This document shows positions 1 through 12,220 of a DNA stretch of 64,000 nucleotides, one piece after another; the first letter of the stretch is position 1, and each line of letters starts with the position of its first letter. Made by a program: the position numbers and the translations under genes. The DNA comes from Terriglobia bacterium (GTDB taxonomy: Bacteria > Acidobacteriota > Terriglobia > Acidiferrales > UBA7541): NCBI GenBank assembly GCA_020072785.1, contig JAIQGG010000001.1, positions 682,001 to 746,000 on the forward strand, written 5' to 3'. The notes under the pieces were generated by a model. It worked only from the letters and a program-made list of their open reading frames with translations. It had not been told where the DNA came from and made no database searches.

Positions 1-352
1 CCTCCGAAACACCCACTCCAATCTCCTTTCTTACAGGCAAAGAGAAAAAACATAGCCAGGATGGGCTGTGCCACGGGCAATTTCTCGCGCAGCGGAGCTG
101 CGGGCGCGCCGGGGGCGGCGAGGAACGCCGGGCGCAAGCGGGTGTGCCGGCGCGGCACGAGTGATCGCATCTGGAACAGTTCGAAAAATTTCGTCGCAAG
201 CCCCCGATTTGGCAGGCTGCCGCATTGTGCGGAAAGGTCTGTGCCGGACGCGAGGTTTTTTGCCCCGGGCCTTCCATTGACTCCGGCTCTCACGCTATGC
301 TAGCCATAAGAATTTGAAGTCAAGGGGTAGCGCTTTCGGTAACAGGCCAGGG
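1..352. other. Non-coding or unassigned left edge
   Basis: No convincing gene was seen. The short open frames here have no recognisable domain and no good ribosome site, and a gene entering from the left is not evident. The sequence TTGACT at 277-282 could be a -35 element for the partner-switching genes that follow, but no good -10 lies at the right distance. Confidence 0.4.
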
Positions 353-829
353 ATGGAGCCAGAGAGCAAGCATCTCGAACTGACGCTGCAGACCAAGGTG
401 GAGAGCGTGAGCCTCGCCGAGGAGGCGTGTCTGCGCGTGGCGGAGGCTGCGGGGTTCGGGGAAGACGAGTGCTACCGAATCGGGATGTCGGTGCGGGAAG
501 GCGTGATCAACGCGTTTCATTACGGGAATGAGGAGCGCCCGGAGAAGAAGATTTATCTGTCCGTGGAGATGACGCCGGAAAAGATGGTCATTCGCGTGCT
601 GGATGAAGGGGCGGGGTTCGACGTAAAAAATGTGCCGGACCCGCTGGCTGAAGAGAACCTTCTAAGCACCTCGGGACGCGGCATTTTTCTGATGCGCGCC
701 TTCATGGATGAGTTTGAAGTGGCGCAGGGCCGCACGGGCGGGGCCGAAGTGATCATGAGCAAGCGACTGCCGGGGCCGGCCGCTGCGTCGCCGAACGGCG
801 ATGGCGCTGCGCCGCATCGCGAATCGTAG
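353..829 (+). CDS. Anti-sigma factor serine kinase (RsbW/SpoIIAB-like ATP-binding protein)
   Basis: This 158-residue protein is a GHKL-type ATPase of the anti-sigma kinase class. In partner switching such kinases bind a sigma factor and phosphorylate a STAS antagonist. The N box is seen in VREGVINAFHYGN and the G1 box in DEGAGFDVKNVPDP. The glycine-rich lid and G2 region follow as STSGRGIFLMRAFMD. The ATG at 353 is preceded by a purine-rich stretch and fits the family length; a TTG at 314 in frame would add 13 residues without homology. The STAS gene begins 15 bases downstream, so the two are almost certainly co-transcribed. No sigma factor lies nearby, so the target is unknown. Confidence 0.85.
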   Translation: MEPESKHLELTLQTKVESVSLAEEACLRVAEAAGFGEDECYRIGMSVREGVINAFHYGNEERPEKKIYLSVEMTPEKMVIRVLDEGAGFDVKNVPDPLAEENLLSTSGRGIFLMRAFMDEFEVAQGRTGGAEVIMSKRLPGPAAASPNGDGAAPHRES

Positions 830-844
830 CCGGTCGAAAACGGT

Positions 845-1189
845 ATGAACATGCGGGCCACAGCGCGCGAGGCGGGAGGGGTCCTGGTGGTGGACCTGAG
901 CGGGCGCATCCTGCTGGGCGATGACAGCGCCTACCTGCGCAAAATGATCCGCAGTTTGCTGGACGAGGGCCGCACGCGCATTGTCCTCAATCTCGCCGAC
1001 GTGGACTACATTGACAGTTCGGGCATCGGGGAACTGGTGAACGGCTATTCCACGGTGCGCAGCCGGGGCGGGGAGCTGAAGCTGCTGAACCTGAACCAGC
1101 GCGTGCGCGATCTCCTGCAGCTCACCAAGCTGTACACGGTCTTCGACGTGCACACCGAAGAAGCCATGGCTCTGCGCAGTTTCCTCTAG
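845..1189 (+). CDS. Anti-sigma factor antagonist, STAS domain (RsbV/SpoIIAA-like)
   Basis: The 114-residue protein is a single STAS domain. The motif [13 protein letters not shown] carries the serine that the partner kinase phosphorylates in this family. The unphosphorylated form sequesters the kinase and frees the sigma factor. It follows the kinase gene directly, in the reverse order to many Bacillus operons. The matching phosphatase could be the SpoIIE-type protein at 12221-13378, but that link is only inferred. Confidence 0.88.
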   Translation: MNMRATAREAGGVLVVDLSGRILLGDDSAYLRKMIRSLLDEGRTRIVLNLADVDYIDSSGIGELVNGYSTVRSRGGELKLLNLNQRVRDLLQLTKLYTVFDVHTEEAMALRSFL

Positions 1190-1361
1190 CCCGGCGCTCT
1201 CCGCATCTGAATCTGGACAGACGGCTGGGTTTTGTGCCAAGATGCGCCCGCGTTTTCGAGCTGTGGAGTTCCGTGGTCCCTCGAGGAGCTGCGCGAGCGG
1301 TTCTTCCCGGTGTGCGGTGCGCCTGGCACGACGCTATTCTACCCGCAGAGGAGTACCGAAG

Positions 1362-1571
1362 TTGAGCAGAGAGCAAGGTGTGGTGAAGTGGTTTAACGCA
1401 TCCAAAGGCTACGGCTTCATCCAACGTCAGTCGGGCGAGGACGTCTTTGTCCACTTTTCGGCAATCCAGATGGACGGATACAAGACGCTTTCCGAGGGAC
1501 AGCAGGTTGAATTCGAGGTCAAGCAGGGTCCCAAGGGCTACCAGGCCGAAAACGTAACCGGCGTCAGCTGA
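1362..1571 (+). CDS. Cold-shock domain protein
   Basis: A 69-residue CspA-family protein that would bind single-stranded RNA or DNA. Both nucleic-acid-binding motifs are visible: RNP1 as KGYGFIQ and RNP2 as VFVHFSAI, after the typical start [14 protein letters not shown]. The start chosen is TTG at 1362, because GAGGAG at 1346-1351 sits at a suitable distance and the family is normally 65-70 residues. An in-frame ATG at 1242 would add 40 residues rich in arginine and serine with no family match. A strong terminator follows immediately. Confidence 0.9.
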   Translation: MSREQGVVKWFNASKGYGFIQRQSGEDVFVHFSAIQMDGYKTLSEGQQVEFEVKQGPKGYQAENVTGVS

Positions 1572-1587
1572 CGCTCCTTCCGATAGA

Positions 1588-1621
1588 GGCCCCGCCGTCA
1601 GCGGCAGGGCCTTTTTCTTTT
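1588..1621 (+). terminator. Rho-independent terminator of the cold-shock gene
   Basis: A GC-rich stem (GGCCCCGCCG paired with GCGGCAGGGCC, one mismatch, loop TCA) is followed by TTTTTCTTTT. It lies 16 bases after the cold-shock stop codon. Confidence 0.85.
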
Positions 1622-1664
1622 CCGCGGCTCGCCCCCGGCGCGCTTCTGTTGCAGAATCGTAGCC

Positions 1665-2780
1665 GTGCCGAATCTTCCGGATACCGCGTGGATCAACGAG
1701 CGCGCCCGCGCTCTGGGCTTCGCGCTGTGCGGGGTAACGCCGGCGGCGGCCTTGCCTGAGTTGGAACGGCTTGCGGAGTGGCTGGGGCGCGGCTACGCGG
1801 GAGAGATGGGCTATCTCGCGGATGCGCGGCGCGGCGATCCGGCGCGCGTGCTGCCCGGAGTGCGGAGCATCATCGTCTGCGCGCTCCCCTACAACACCGG
1901 AAAGCCATTCTCCACGCACGTCCCCGCAGAAAGCACAGGCGAAGGGCCGCGCGGGTGGATCTCCCGCTACGCCTGGGGCGAGGACTATCACGGGGTGGTG
2001 GGCGGGAAGCTCGAGGAACTGGCCGCGGCGCTGCGCGAGCGCTTTGCGAAACCGTTCGAAGCCCGCTGGTACGTGGATACCGGCGCGATCCACGAGCGGG
2101 CCTACGCGCGGCACGCCGGGCTGGGCTGGCTGGGCAAGAATACGCTGCTGCTCAACGAACAGCTCGGATCACTTTTTTTCCTGGGAGTCATCCTGACGAC
2201 GCTGGAGCTGGCGCCGTCGCTGGGCGCCGCAGAGGCGCCGCCGCCGGACTTGTGCGGAAACTGCCGGCTGTGCCTGGACGCCTGCCCGACGGATGCCTTC
2301 TCCGAGCCGTACGTGCTGGACGCGCGGCGCTGCATCTCCTATCTGACAATCGAGTTGCGCGGGGCTATTCCGGAGGAGTTGCGCGAATCGCTGGGACGGC
2401 ACGTCTTCGGTTGCGACATCTGCCAGGAGGTGTGCCCCTGGAACGCGCGCGCGCCGGTGAGCGAACTAAACGCGTTTCAGCCGCGCGTGAGCGGCGGGGA
2501 ATCGCTGTTTCACCCGCGGCTGGAATGGCTGGCCGCGCTCGGCGAAGAAGAGTTCCGGGAGTTGTTTCGCGGCAGCCCGCTGAAGCGCGCGAAATGGCGC
2601 GGGCTGGTGCGCAACGCGTGCGTGGCGCTGGGCAACGCGGACCTGCATGGCGATGCTGCGGCACAGGCGCGGGTTCGCGCGCTGCTCGAGAGGTTGGCGG
2701 CTTCGCCGGAGGCGCAGGTGGCGGAAAATGCGCGGTGGGCGCTGGCGCGCATGGAAGAGAAAGCGAGCCGGAATTCCTGA
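1665..2780 (+). CDS. queG: Epoxyqueuosine reductase
   Basis: QueG carries out the last step of queuosine synthesis, reducing epoxyqueuosine in tRNA to queuosine with a cobalamin cofactor and two 4Fe-4S clusters. At 371 residues it has the usual length plus a C-terminal HEAT-like tail. The catalytic-type motif WYVDTGAIHERAYA is near residue 140. The ferredoxin-like cysteines are CGNCRLCLDACP (residues 197-208) and CDICQEVCP (250-258). The start is GTG at 1665, which gives the expected N-terminus. No other queuosine gene is nearby. The 3' end is followed 93 bases later by the superoxide dismutase gene. Confidence 0.93.
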   Translation: MPNLPDTAWINERARALGFALCGVTPAAALPELERLAEWLGRGYAGEMGYLADARRGDPARVLPGVRSIIVCALPYNTGKPFSTHVPAESTGEGPRGWISRYAWGEDYHGVVGGKLEELAAALRERFAKPFEARWYVDTGAIHERAYARHAGLGWLGKNTLLLNEQLGSLFFLGVILTTLELAPSLGAAEAPPPDLCGNCRLCLDACPTDAFSEPYVLDARRCISYLTIELRGAIPEELRESLGRHVFGCDICQEVCPWNARAPVSELNAFQPRVSGGESLFHPRLEWLAALGEEEFRELFRGSPLKRAKWRGLVRNACVALGNADLHGDAAAQARVRALLERLAASPEAQVAENARWALARMEEKASRNS

Positions 2781-2873
2781 GCGGCGGGCGGAAACGCGGC
2801 CCGGGCCAGCGGACTGCGCTATAATGCGGTGTCGTACCGCACCCGGCCCCCATTCGCATCCGAGGAGCCCCGC

Positions 2874-3629
<756 letters not shown>

Positions 3630-3660
3630 CGCCGCCCCCGGGCAGCGCTGGAAAGCAGAC

Positions 3661-3698
3661 GGCCCTCCGTTCCTCAGGAACGGAGGGCCGCTGTTTTT
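3661..3698 (+). terminator. Rho-independent terminator of the superoxide dismutase gene
   Basis: A perfect 13-bp stem, GGCCCTCCGTTCC with GGAACGGAGGGCC around a TCA loop, is followed by CGCTGTTTTT. It ends the rightward transcript before the leftward regulator gene. Confidence 0.9.
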
Positions 3699-3724
3699 CC
3701 GGAAGAGTTGGGGGCCACGAAACT

Positions 3725-4306
3725 CTACGCCGTGAGCTGGCGCTTCAGCAGTGTGGCCACCCGGGCACCCGGGTTTGCAGCAAGGCGGCAGGCCGGGAGC
3801 GCCGAATGGCTGCGCAGTTCGCGGTTCACCGCCGGGATGGGAGTGGGTTCGACCGAGGCCGTGGGGTGAAGCGAAACAGACACCCGCGATGCCTCGCGCA
3901 CCAGCTCCATGCGGCCCCGCACGCGGAATTTCGCCAGCAGCGAAGAAACATGGAATTTGATGGTGCGTTCGGAGAGGTTCAATGCAGAAGCGATTTCCTT
4001 GTTGGCCTGACTGCGCAGAATTCCGCGCAGGACTTCTTCCTCGCGGCGGGTGAGCTTCACGCCTGCGTTCACGGCGCGGCCCGCGTGGAGCAATTGCTCG
4101 GCTTTTTCGGTGATGCCGCCGAGCAGATTGCTGCGCACTTCGACCATCACCGCATAATCGCCGGGGGTCTGCCCGCGTACCAGGCAGTGCATGGCCAGCA
4201 GCGCGGCGGCATGCTCGGAGGGCAATTGCCCGTCGGGACCCGCCTGAACGTGGAATTGCGGCATGCCGGTGCGTTTTTCGTAGAAGAAGAATGTTTCCCG
4301 GGTCAT
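3725..4306 (-). CDS. LuxR/GerE-type transcriptional regulator
   Basis: The C-terminal half is a GerE-type helix-turn-helix: LTRREEEVLRGILRSQANKE followed by IASALNLSERTIKFHVSSLL. The N-terminal ~100 residues match no sensor domain I recognise and lack a receiver-type aspartate pocket. The start at 4306 (MTRETFFFYEKR) gives 193 residues; the frame is open well upstream but that part looks non-coding. It is read away from the PuuD-like gene, with a 511-base spacer between their starts. The signal it senses cannot be told from the sequence. Confidence 0.75.
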   Translation of the reverse strand: MTRETFFFYEKRTGMPQFHVQAGPDGQLPSEHAAALLAMHCLVRGQTPGDYAVMVEVRSNLLGGITEKAEQLLHAGRAVNAGVKLTRREEEVLRGILRSQANKEIASALNLSERTIKFHVSSLLAKFRVRGRMELVREASRVSVSLHPTASVEPTPIPAVNRELRSHSALPACRLAANPGARVATLLKRQLTA

Positions 4307-4817
4307 GCGATTTTCGGAATGCAAAGAGGACCGCTGCGTTGCTCTTCTGCGAATAACCCTCACGTGCACCTCGTTGTCGGCGGCAAAGGGAGCAACCCCG
4401 ACATTTCGCTTGGATTGTGTGATCGCCTCTTGTGGAGGCTGGTTGCAACAGTCAGGGTGGTCAGAAAGCTGCTGAGCCGCCCCATGGAAGGCCTGGCGTG
4501 CCAGGCCGCGATCCGCAGGCTGCAGGCGAGGGTGATGAAGAGGAGGTGCCTGGTCCCGCATTTCGCACTTAATACCCCTACGCCCATTACGGAGCAATTT
4601 GCCTTCCTTTCCACAATATGAACATCTATCTGAAACTGAGCGAGTTAGAAGCGAGGAAGAGCTCCTATTGGCGTAATAAATGGGTAGGATTTGCATAGTC
4701 CCCGGAAAATTTCTCCTGTGCAAATCGAACTTGCTTCGAAAATCCCCACATCTCCAGTACAATCAGCGCTCTGCGCAATCTGCCCGCTCTTCAGACCGAA
4801 TATGCAGGAGGTTTGCG
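4307..4817. other. Divergent intergenic region
   Basis: This 511-base spacer separates the leftward LuxR-type gene from the rightward PuuD-like gene and must hold both promoters. The part from about 4560 to 4800 is AT-richer than the flanks. I could not fix a confident promoter. A clear ribosome site, AGGAGG at 4806-4811, sits just before the ATG at 4818. Confidence 0.4.
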
Positions 4818-5591
4818 ATGCACATCGAGGTTATGGCCCTGGCACTCGCCGGCTCCCTGAAAGTACAGTTTCCAGCGCAGGGGGCGGATTTCGAACAGAT
4901 ATTGCTGCGGTGGATTCATTTGGGGGCGGGCATCACCTGGCTCGGGTTACTCTATTTTTTCAATCTGGTGAACGGACCATTTCAGAAAGATTTGGACGAG
5001 GCCACGCGGGGCAAAGTGGTGCCGTTATTAATGCCGCGAGCGCTGTGGTGGTTCCGCTGGTCGGCCGTGGTGACGGTGCTGGCGGGTTTCCGCTACTACA
5101 TGATACTGGCGAAGACGGACGCCCAGAACGCCGGGGTGCCGGGCCTGTTGGGGCGCTGGCTGGGGACGTGGTTTCTAGTGTGGACGCTGGCGTGGCTGGT
5201 GGTCTACCTGTTGCTGAAGTTCGCGAAGGGGCCGCTGGCCAACGGCTGGGTGCTGGCGATAGCTGTGACGCTGGTGCTGGCAGCGGCGTCGTGGGGCATT
5301 TTGGAGCTAGTAGCGGATCCGGCCGCGGGCAACCGCACGCTGGCTATCTCCGTGGGCGGGGGCATGGGCTACTTCATGATGCTGAATGTGTGGGGCGTGA
5401 TCTGGCGCTGCCAGAAGCGGCTGATCGCCTGGACCAAAGCGAGCACCGAGCAGGGCACGCCCATGCCGGCGGAGGCCGCAGCCCTGGCGCGGCTGGCGTT
5501 CCTGACTTCGCGCACCAATTTCTGGCTCTCCTTCCCGATGCTCTTCTTCATGGCCGCTGCGGCGCACTTTCCGTTCCTCAGCGGGCAATAG
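4818..5591 (+). CDS. PuuD-like (urate oxidase N-terminal family) integral membrane protein
   Basis: The 257-residue protein has about seven hydrophobic segments and starts with RWIHLGAGITWLGLLYFFN, which resembles the membrane domain of PuuD-type urate hydroxylases. Conserved membrane His and Arg residues would suit heme or quinone binding. The C-terminal cytochrome c domain of true PuuD is absent, and no purine-catabolism gene is nearby, so urate oxidation is not established. The start is fixed by AGGAGG at 4806-4811. It converges with the glycosyltransferase gene 24 bases downstream. Confidence 0.7.
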   Translation: MHIEVMALALAGSLKVQFPAQGADFEQILLRWIHLGAGITWLGLLYFFNLVNGPFQKDLDEATRGKVVPLLMPRALWWFRWSAVVTVLAGFRYYMILAKTDAQNAGVPGLLGRWLGTWFLVWTLAWLVVYLLLKFAKGPLANGWVLAIAVTLVLAAASWGILELVADPAAGNRTLAISVGGGMGYFMMLNVWGVIWRCQKRLIAWTKASTEQGTPMPAEAAALARLAFLTSRTNFWLSFPMLFFMAAAAHFPFLSGQ

Positions 5592-5614
5592 CGTGGAGCC
5601 GGTGCCGTGGCGGG

Positions 5615-6820
5615 TCAGCCCGGGAGGATTTTCGTCTGGTTGGGGGAGATCAGGCGGTAGCGGATGCCGCGCCAGCGCAGGGTACGGGTGAAGGCGGTAG
5701 CTGCAAAGTTTAGGAGATACAGGAAGGGCACGACAAGGGCCAGCAGCGTCCAGACCCAGGCCAAATCCATGATCTGCGCTTTCCAGGCGGGCAGGAGTTC
5801 GCTGACGCCCGTGGTGCGCTGTACGCCGCGGATGGTCGCCAGGACCAGGGGGAAGAGCGTCAGCATGGCCAGATGCAGGGCGGGGCGCGCGGCGATCAGG
5901 TTGCTGAGGACGAGGCCGGCGCCGAGCAGGAGCGTGGCGCAGTAGAGCAGGTGCGTGGCCACGGCGCGCCACCACATATTCGGGGCGTAGACGCGGGTGA
6001 TGAGCATCTGGCGGTTGGTGAATTCCAGCAGCCCGGCGAAGTCCGTGGCCGGGAAGGAAGGCGTGAGGCACTCGGGCACGAAAAGAATGGGCTTGCCGGC
6101 GTGCTGCAGCATGCGGGTCATCGAATAATCGTCGCTCAGCGAAGTGCGCCATTCCTCGTAGATGCGGGCCTGCAGGAAGACGTCTCGGCGGATGGCCGTG
6201 CCGCCGCCCCAGCAGAAATTGCGGTGGGGGTTGCCGAGCAGGGTAACGACCGGGGCGTTCCAGGCGGCCAGGAGGGCCGTGGCCAGGTTGTCGCGCGCGG
6301 GGAGAAACCAGCGCATGGTGGTGGCCGCACCAAGCTTGGGATCGTTCAGCGGAGCCACCAGCTGCTGCAGCCAGTGGCGGCCCGGGCGGCCGTCGGAATC
6401 CGCGAAGACGAAGACCTCGAACTCCTCGGGAAGCTGCTCGAGCGCCACGCGCAGGTTGTTCACCTTCTCGCCGCAATCCACAGGCGCGCCGGCAATGACC
6501 ATGTGCGCTTTGTTTTTGGCGCCCTCGATGACGCGCTGCAGGATGCCGTGCGCGGGATCCGCCGCCGCGGCCAGGATGAAGAAGACCTCGTAGTTGGGAT
6601 AATCGAATTCGCACAGGGCGCGGAGGTTCTGCTCCAGGCCGGCTTCCAGGCCCTTGCAGGGACAGAGCACGGCGACGCGCGGGGCGTAGAAGCCGGAGTG
6701 CGAGCGCATCCGCTGGCGGAGATAGGCGAGCCAGCGCACGCCATCGGCGGCCAGGTAAAGGCCGGCGAGGATCTGCAGTCCCGCCAAGAGATAGAAAAGT
6801 TCCAACATTACCGCGAGCAT
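5615..6820 (-). CDS. GT21-like membrane glycosyltransferase (ceramide glucosyltransferase/HpnI type)
   Basis: About 401 residues. An N-terminal membrane helix is followed by a GT-A catalytic domain and three or more C-terminal helices. Features of the ceramide-glucosyltransferase-like family are CPCKGLE near the start, the metal site in FADSDGRPG and the SLSDDYSMTRML motif. The acceptor is probably a lipid. HpnI of hopanoid synthesis belongs to this fold, but no hopanoid gene is in the window, so that name is not applied. ATGs at 6820 and 6808 are both possible and neither has a good ribosome site. Confidence 0.72.
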   Translation of the reverse strand: MLAVMLELFYLLAGLQILAGLYLAADGVRWLAYLRQRMRSHSGFYAPRVAVLCPCKGLEAGLEQNLRALCEFDYPNYEVFFILAAAADPAHGILQRVIEGAKNKAHMVIAGAPVDCGEKVNNLRVALEQLPEEFEVFVFADSDGRPGRHWLQQLVAPLNDPKLGAATTMRWFLPARDNLATALLAAWNAPVVTLLGNPHRNFCWGGGTAIRRDVFLQARIYEEWRTSLSDDYSMTRMLQHAGKPILFVPECLTPSFPATDFAGLLEFTNRQMLITRVYAPNMWWRAVATHLLYCATLLLGAGLVLSNLIAARPALHLAMLTLFPLVLATIRGVQRTTGVSELLPAWKAQIMDLAWVWTLLALVVPFLYLLNFAATAFTRTLRWRGIRYRLISPNQTKILPG

Positions 6821-6900
6821 AACAGAGCCGCGGGGGTCGCGCACAGCCCGCAAGACAGATAGAATCGCAGCGGTAAACGCCCCGCGAGGAGGGGGAGTGC

Positions 6901-7245
6901 ATGTCCGGACGAGTGGATTCGAGTATGGTGACGACGGCGAACGAACTGCCGGGCTACCGCATCGTGCACAATTTCGGGATCGTGCGCGGCATCGTGGTGC
7001 GTTCGCGCAGCGTGATCGGGACGCTGGGCGCCGCGCTGCAGACCTTTTTCGGGGGCAACATCACAATCCTGACCAACCTCTGCGAACAGACCCGCGAGGA
7101 TGCCTACGAACTGCTGCTGCAGCATGCGGCGCAGCACGGCGCCAACGCCGTGGTGGCCATGCGCTATGACGCCACGGACGTGATGCAGGGCGTCACCGAG
7201 GTGCTGGCCTACGGCACGGCGGTGCAGGTCGAACGCCTCCCCTGA
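6901..7245 (+). CDS. YbjQ/UPF0145 family protein
   Basis: A 114-residue protein of the YbjQ family, whose members form ring-shaped oligomers and have no settled function. Family features are the start [12 protein letters not shown], the central [15 protein letters not shown] and the end [14 protein letters not shown]...[10 protein letters not shown] strong ribosome site, AGGAGGGGG, lies just before the ATG at 6901. It is read away from the glycosyltransferase gene. Confidence 0.85.
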   Translation: MSGRVDSSMVTTANELPGYRIVHNFGIVRGIVVRSRSVIGTLGAALQTFFGGNITILTNLCEQTREDAYELLLQHAAQHGANAVVAMRYDATDVMQGVTEVLAYGTAVQVERLP

Positions 7246-7271
7246 GGGATCGCCGCGCGAAAATTCGGCGC

Positions 7272-7883
7272 TCAGGGTGCGGGCGTTTTGCCGGGTGGAT
7301 GGAGGATGGATTCGGCGACCTGCGCGGTGAGGCGCTCGATGTCGTTGAGCGCGCGGGTGGCGGCCACGCGGGCCTTCTCGAGGAAAGATGTGTCAAGGAG
7401 GAAGGCGCAGCGGTCGACGAAGGGGTGGTTGGTAGTGTCGAAGGGCTTGCGGTTGCGCCGCGCAGGAGCCGCCGCGGCCACCAGATCCTCGTACATGCGC
7501 AGGCCGTTCTGAAACTCCAGGGCGTCTCCCGCGGTCCATTTCTGGCGGTGCGCTAGGGCGCTGAGGAATGTGCGGCGGAAGCCGGCATCCCGCGCGGCGG
7601 CGCGTTTTTTCGATTTTTGCGCAGCGGGTCTTTGGACGGCGACGATCTCGAGGGCCCGCACGGTCATGGCCAGCAGGGCCTCGCGTTGCAGCAGGTAGAG
7701 CAGGTCGCGGTAGAGCGCGGCGTGTACCTGCAGGCCGAAGCGGCCGTGCTCGACGACGTAGGAGTCCACGAAGCGCGGCACGATGCGCTCGCGGTGCAGG
7801 GCTTCGGCCAGGCGCTCGGCGAGTTCCGCGGGAAGATCGCGTCCGGGCCGAGCGGCCCGTGCGGGTTGTTTTCGGGCAGGCAT
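7272..7883 (-). CDS. Hypothetical protein, mostly helical
   Basis: This 203-residue product is not recognised. It is rich in Ala, Arg and Leu, predicted mainly alpha-helical, with no signal peptide or membrane segment. It ends in a proline-rich tail (HPPGKTPAP). Motifs that might mark a family are VDSYVVEHGRFGLQVHAALY and DTTNHPFVDRCAFLLDTSFL. It converges with the YbjQ gene 26 bases away and lies downstream of lon, separated by a terminator. Coding bias matches its neighbours, so it is probably a real gene. Confidence 0.6.
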   Translation of the reverse strand: MPARKQPARAARPGRDLPAELAERLAEALHRERIVPRFVDSYVVEHGRFGLQVHAALYRDLLYLLQREALLAMTVRALEIVAVQRPAAQKSKKRAAARDAGFRRTFLSALAHRQKWTAGDALEFQNGLRMYEDLVAAAAPARRNRKPFDTTNHPFVDRCAFLLDTSFLEKARVAATRALNDIERLTAQVAESILHPPGKTPAP

Positions 7884-8016
7884 CGGACGTGTCCATGGTA
7901 GCAGGAGAGCGGACAGGCGGAAGAGCGAAGCCGTGAGGGCGGCCCGTAGTCAATTGGGCTGAGGGATCGCGGCTTGGTGGCCCAGGCTGAATATTGTGCC
8001 ACGGGCGGTGCAAAAG

Positions 8017-8047
8017 AAAAGGCCCCGCGATTCGCGCGGGGCCTTTT
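8017..8047 (-). terminator. Terminator downstream of lon
   Basis: A stem AAAAGGCCCCGCG/CGCGGGGCCTTTT with a five-base loop is flanked on the minus strand by TTTTCTTTTG. It lies 24 bases past the lon stop codon. The symmetric A and T tracts would let it work in both directions. Confidence 0.85.
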
Positions 8048-8070
8048 CTTTGCGATCGTAGAAACGCTGG

Positions 8071-10503
<2,433 letters not shown>

Positions 10504-10630
10504 GGTGTCTCCCGCAAAGCTCAAACCGCTGAAGGCCTGAGCCGAACAAAAAAATTAGATGCGCCGTAGAGGTAAAAGGTTCGGCGACATGTGCTTGCAA
10601 TCATCAATAAATATGAGTATGCACGACTAA

Positions 10631-10659
10631 AGTATATACAGCGTGCCGTAAAATGTCTA
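10631..10659 (-). promoter_or_regulatory. Candidate sigma-70 promoter of lon
   Basis: On the minus strand TAGACA (10659-10654) and TATACT (10636-10631) are separated by exactly 17 bases. The predicted start would be near 10624, giving a leader of about 120 bases before the lon ATG at 10503. It lies in an AT-rich island at about 10600-10740. It looks like a housekeeping promoter rather than a heat-shock one. Confidence 0.55.
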
Positions 10660-10761
10660 TAATTTTCTATATCATAATCATTCTGCACGCTTTACATTGA
10701 TAATCCTACAAAACTGTGCCTACTTTTTATCCGCCAAAAGTGTTTTATCGGACAGAGGCTC

Positions 10762-12099
10762 TTACGCCTTAGCCTTTGCCCGGCCATACTCCCGGAGCAC
10801 CAACGCCAGAGCCTCCTCCCGGTTGCGCACCTGCCCATCCAGCTGCGCATCTTCAACAACGCGCAGGATGGTGGAAAAGACCGGCCCGGGAGCAAAACCC
10901 AACTCCTTGAGGTCTTCCCCGGTGAGCAGGCGTTCCGGGCGGACCTGGCTGGGCGGGGTTTCGGCCAGAAAACGCTGCACAAAGTCGTAGGCGTCGAGCT
11001 TGCGGTGGCTGGAGAGGCAGTCCAGGCGGTGCAACTCGAGATGCTCGTCGAAGCGAGGCAGGCGCAGGAAGCGCTTGAGTGTGGCCACGCGCATCTGCTC
11101 GACGTCCTTGAAGCGCAGGTGGTTGGCCACCAGGGCCACGATCTGTTGGGTATCGTCATGGGAAAAGCGCAAACGCTTACAGATCTCCTCGGTCATCCGC
11201 GAGCCCACTTCCACGTGGCCGTCGAATCGGATGCGGTCGCCGGTCTCGGCGGCGGAACGGAAAGTGGGCGGCTTTCCCACGTCATGCAGGAGCACGCCCC
11301 ATGCCAAAGTGGGCGGCGTTCCGGCCGGGAGCTGTTCCAGCATCATCCGGGTGTGAATCCAGACATCGCCTTCCGGGTGGTACTGCGGAGGCTGCGCCAC
11401 GCCCTGCATCCGGGCGACCTCCGGCAGGACCGCCTCCAGCAGGCGGCCCTCGTCCAGCAGTTCGAAGCCGCGGCGCGCAGCGCCTTCGATGAGCAGCTTG
11501 GTCAGCTCCTCGCGAATGCGCTCGGCGGAAACCTGCACGATCTCCGGGGCGTGCTGCTGCACGGCGGCGAAGGTGGCCGGATCGATGGCGTAGGCGAACC
11601 GCGCGGCGAAGCGCACGGCGCGCAGCAAACGCAGCTTGTCCTCGGCGAAGCGCCGGGCCGGCTCGCCGATGGCGCGGAGGATTCCCGCGCGCAGGTCGGC
11701 CTGCCCGCCGACGTGGTCCAGTATCTCGCCGGTTTCCGGACGCATGAGCAGGCCGTTGATGGTGAAGTCGCGGCGCTGCACATCCTCCTCCGGGGTGCGC
11801 GCATAGACGACGCGGTCGGGATGGCGGCCGTCGGAATAACCGACGTCGGAGCGGAAGGTGGCGACTTCGACCTTCGCGCCCTCTTGCTGCACGAGGACCA
11901 CGCCGAACTGCGCGCCCACGGCAATGCTCTCGGGAAACAGCTCCAGCACGGCGCTGGGCGGCGCGTCGGTGGTGACGTCGTAGTCGGCTGGCTCGCGGCC
12001 CAGCAGCAGGTCGCGCACACACCCGCCCACCAGCAGCGCTTGAAAACCGTTGCGGCGGAGAAGTTCGCAGATCGATTGGGCCAGCTGGCGCGAGTTCAC
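10762..12099 (-). CDS. cca: CCA tRNA nucleotidyltransferase / poly(A) polymerase family, HD-containing
   Basis: The 445-residue class II nucleotidyltransferase would add or repair the CCA end of tRNA. The active site is VGGCVRDLLLGREPADYDVT with its two metal-binding aspartates, followed by RRDFTINGLLM and the RNA-binding motif AEDKLRLLRAVRFAARF. An HD phosphohydrolase domain follows (WGVLLHDVGKP), as in many CCA-adding enzymes. The start is taken as GTG at 12099, right before the conserved region; more upstream sequence is open but not conserved-looking. Poly(A) polymerase activity cannot be excluded by sequence alone. Confidence 0.88.
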   Translation of the reverse strand: MNSRQLAQSICELLRRNGFQALLVGGCVRDLLLGREPADYDVTTDAPPSAVLELFPESIAVGAQFGVVLVQQEGAKVEVATFRSDVGYSDGRHPDRVVYARTPEEDVQRRDFTINGLLMRPETGEILDHVGGQADLRAGILRAIGEPARRFAEDKLRLLRAVRFAARFAYAIDPATFAAVQQHAPEIVQVSAERIREELTKLLIEGAARRGFELLDEGRLLEAVLPEVARMQGVAQPPQYHPEGDVWIHTRMMLEQLPAGTPPTLAWGVLLHDVGKPPTFRSAAETGDRIRFDGHVEVGSRMTEEICKRLRFSHDDTQQIVALVANHLRFKDVEQMRVATLKRFLRLPRFDEHLELHRLDCLSSHRKLDAYDFVQRFLAETPPSQVRPERLLTGEDLKELGFAPGPVFSTILRVVEDAQLDGQVRNREEALALVLREYGRAKAKA

Positions 12100-12220
12100 G
12101 CCCCGATTATGCTCCACGCGCCCCACGGGAGAAACGCCTGCTTTGTGGAAAGTTCCTTGTGGGGGTCCGGCACTGCGGGCGCGGCGGTCGCCGGACAAAT
12201 TCCGCACCAGGAGGCTGGGT

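Noticed and set aside
61-303. Overlapping short frames at the left edge
   Set aside because: Arg/Ala-rich products in several frames are typical of GC-rich non-coding or shadow sequence, with no motif or ribosome site.
5653-5700. Two GGCGGTAG octamers (5653 and 5693), partial ops matches
   Set aside because: Both lie inside the glycosyltransferase gene, antisense to it, and lack the T of GGCGGTAGCNT. They look like chance matches in GC-rich DNA.
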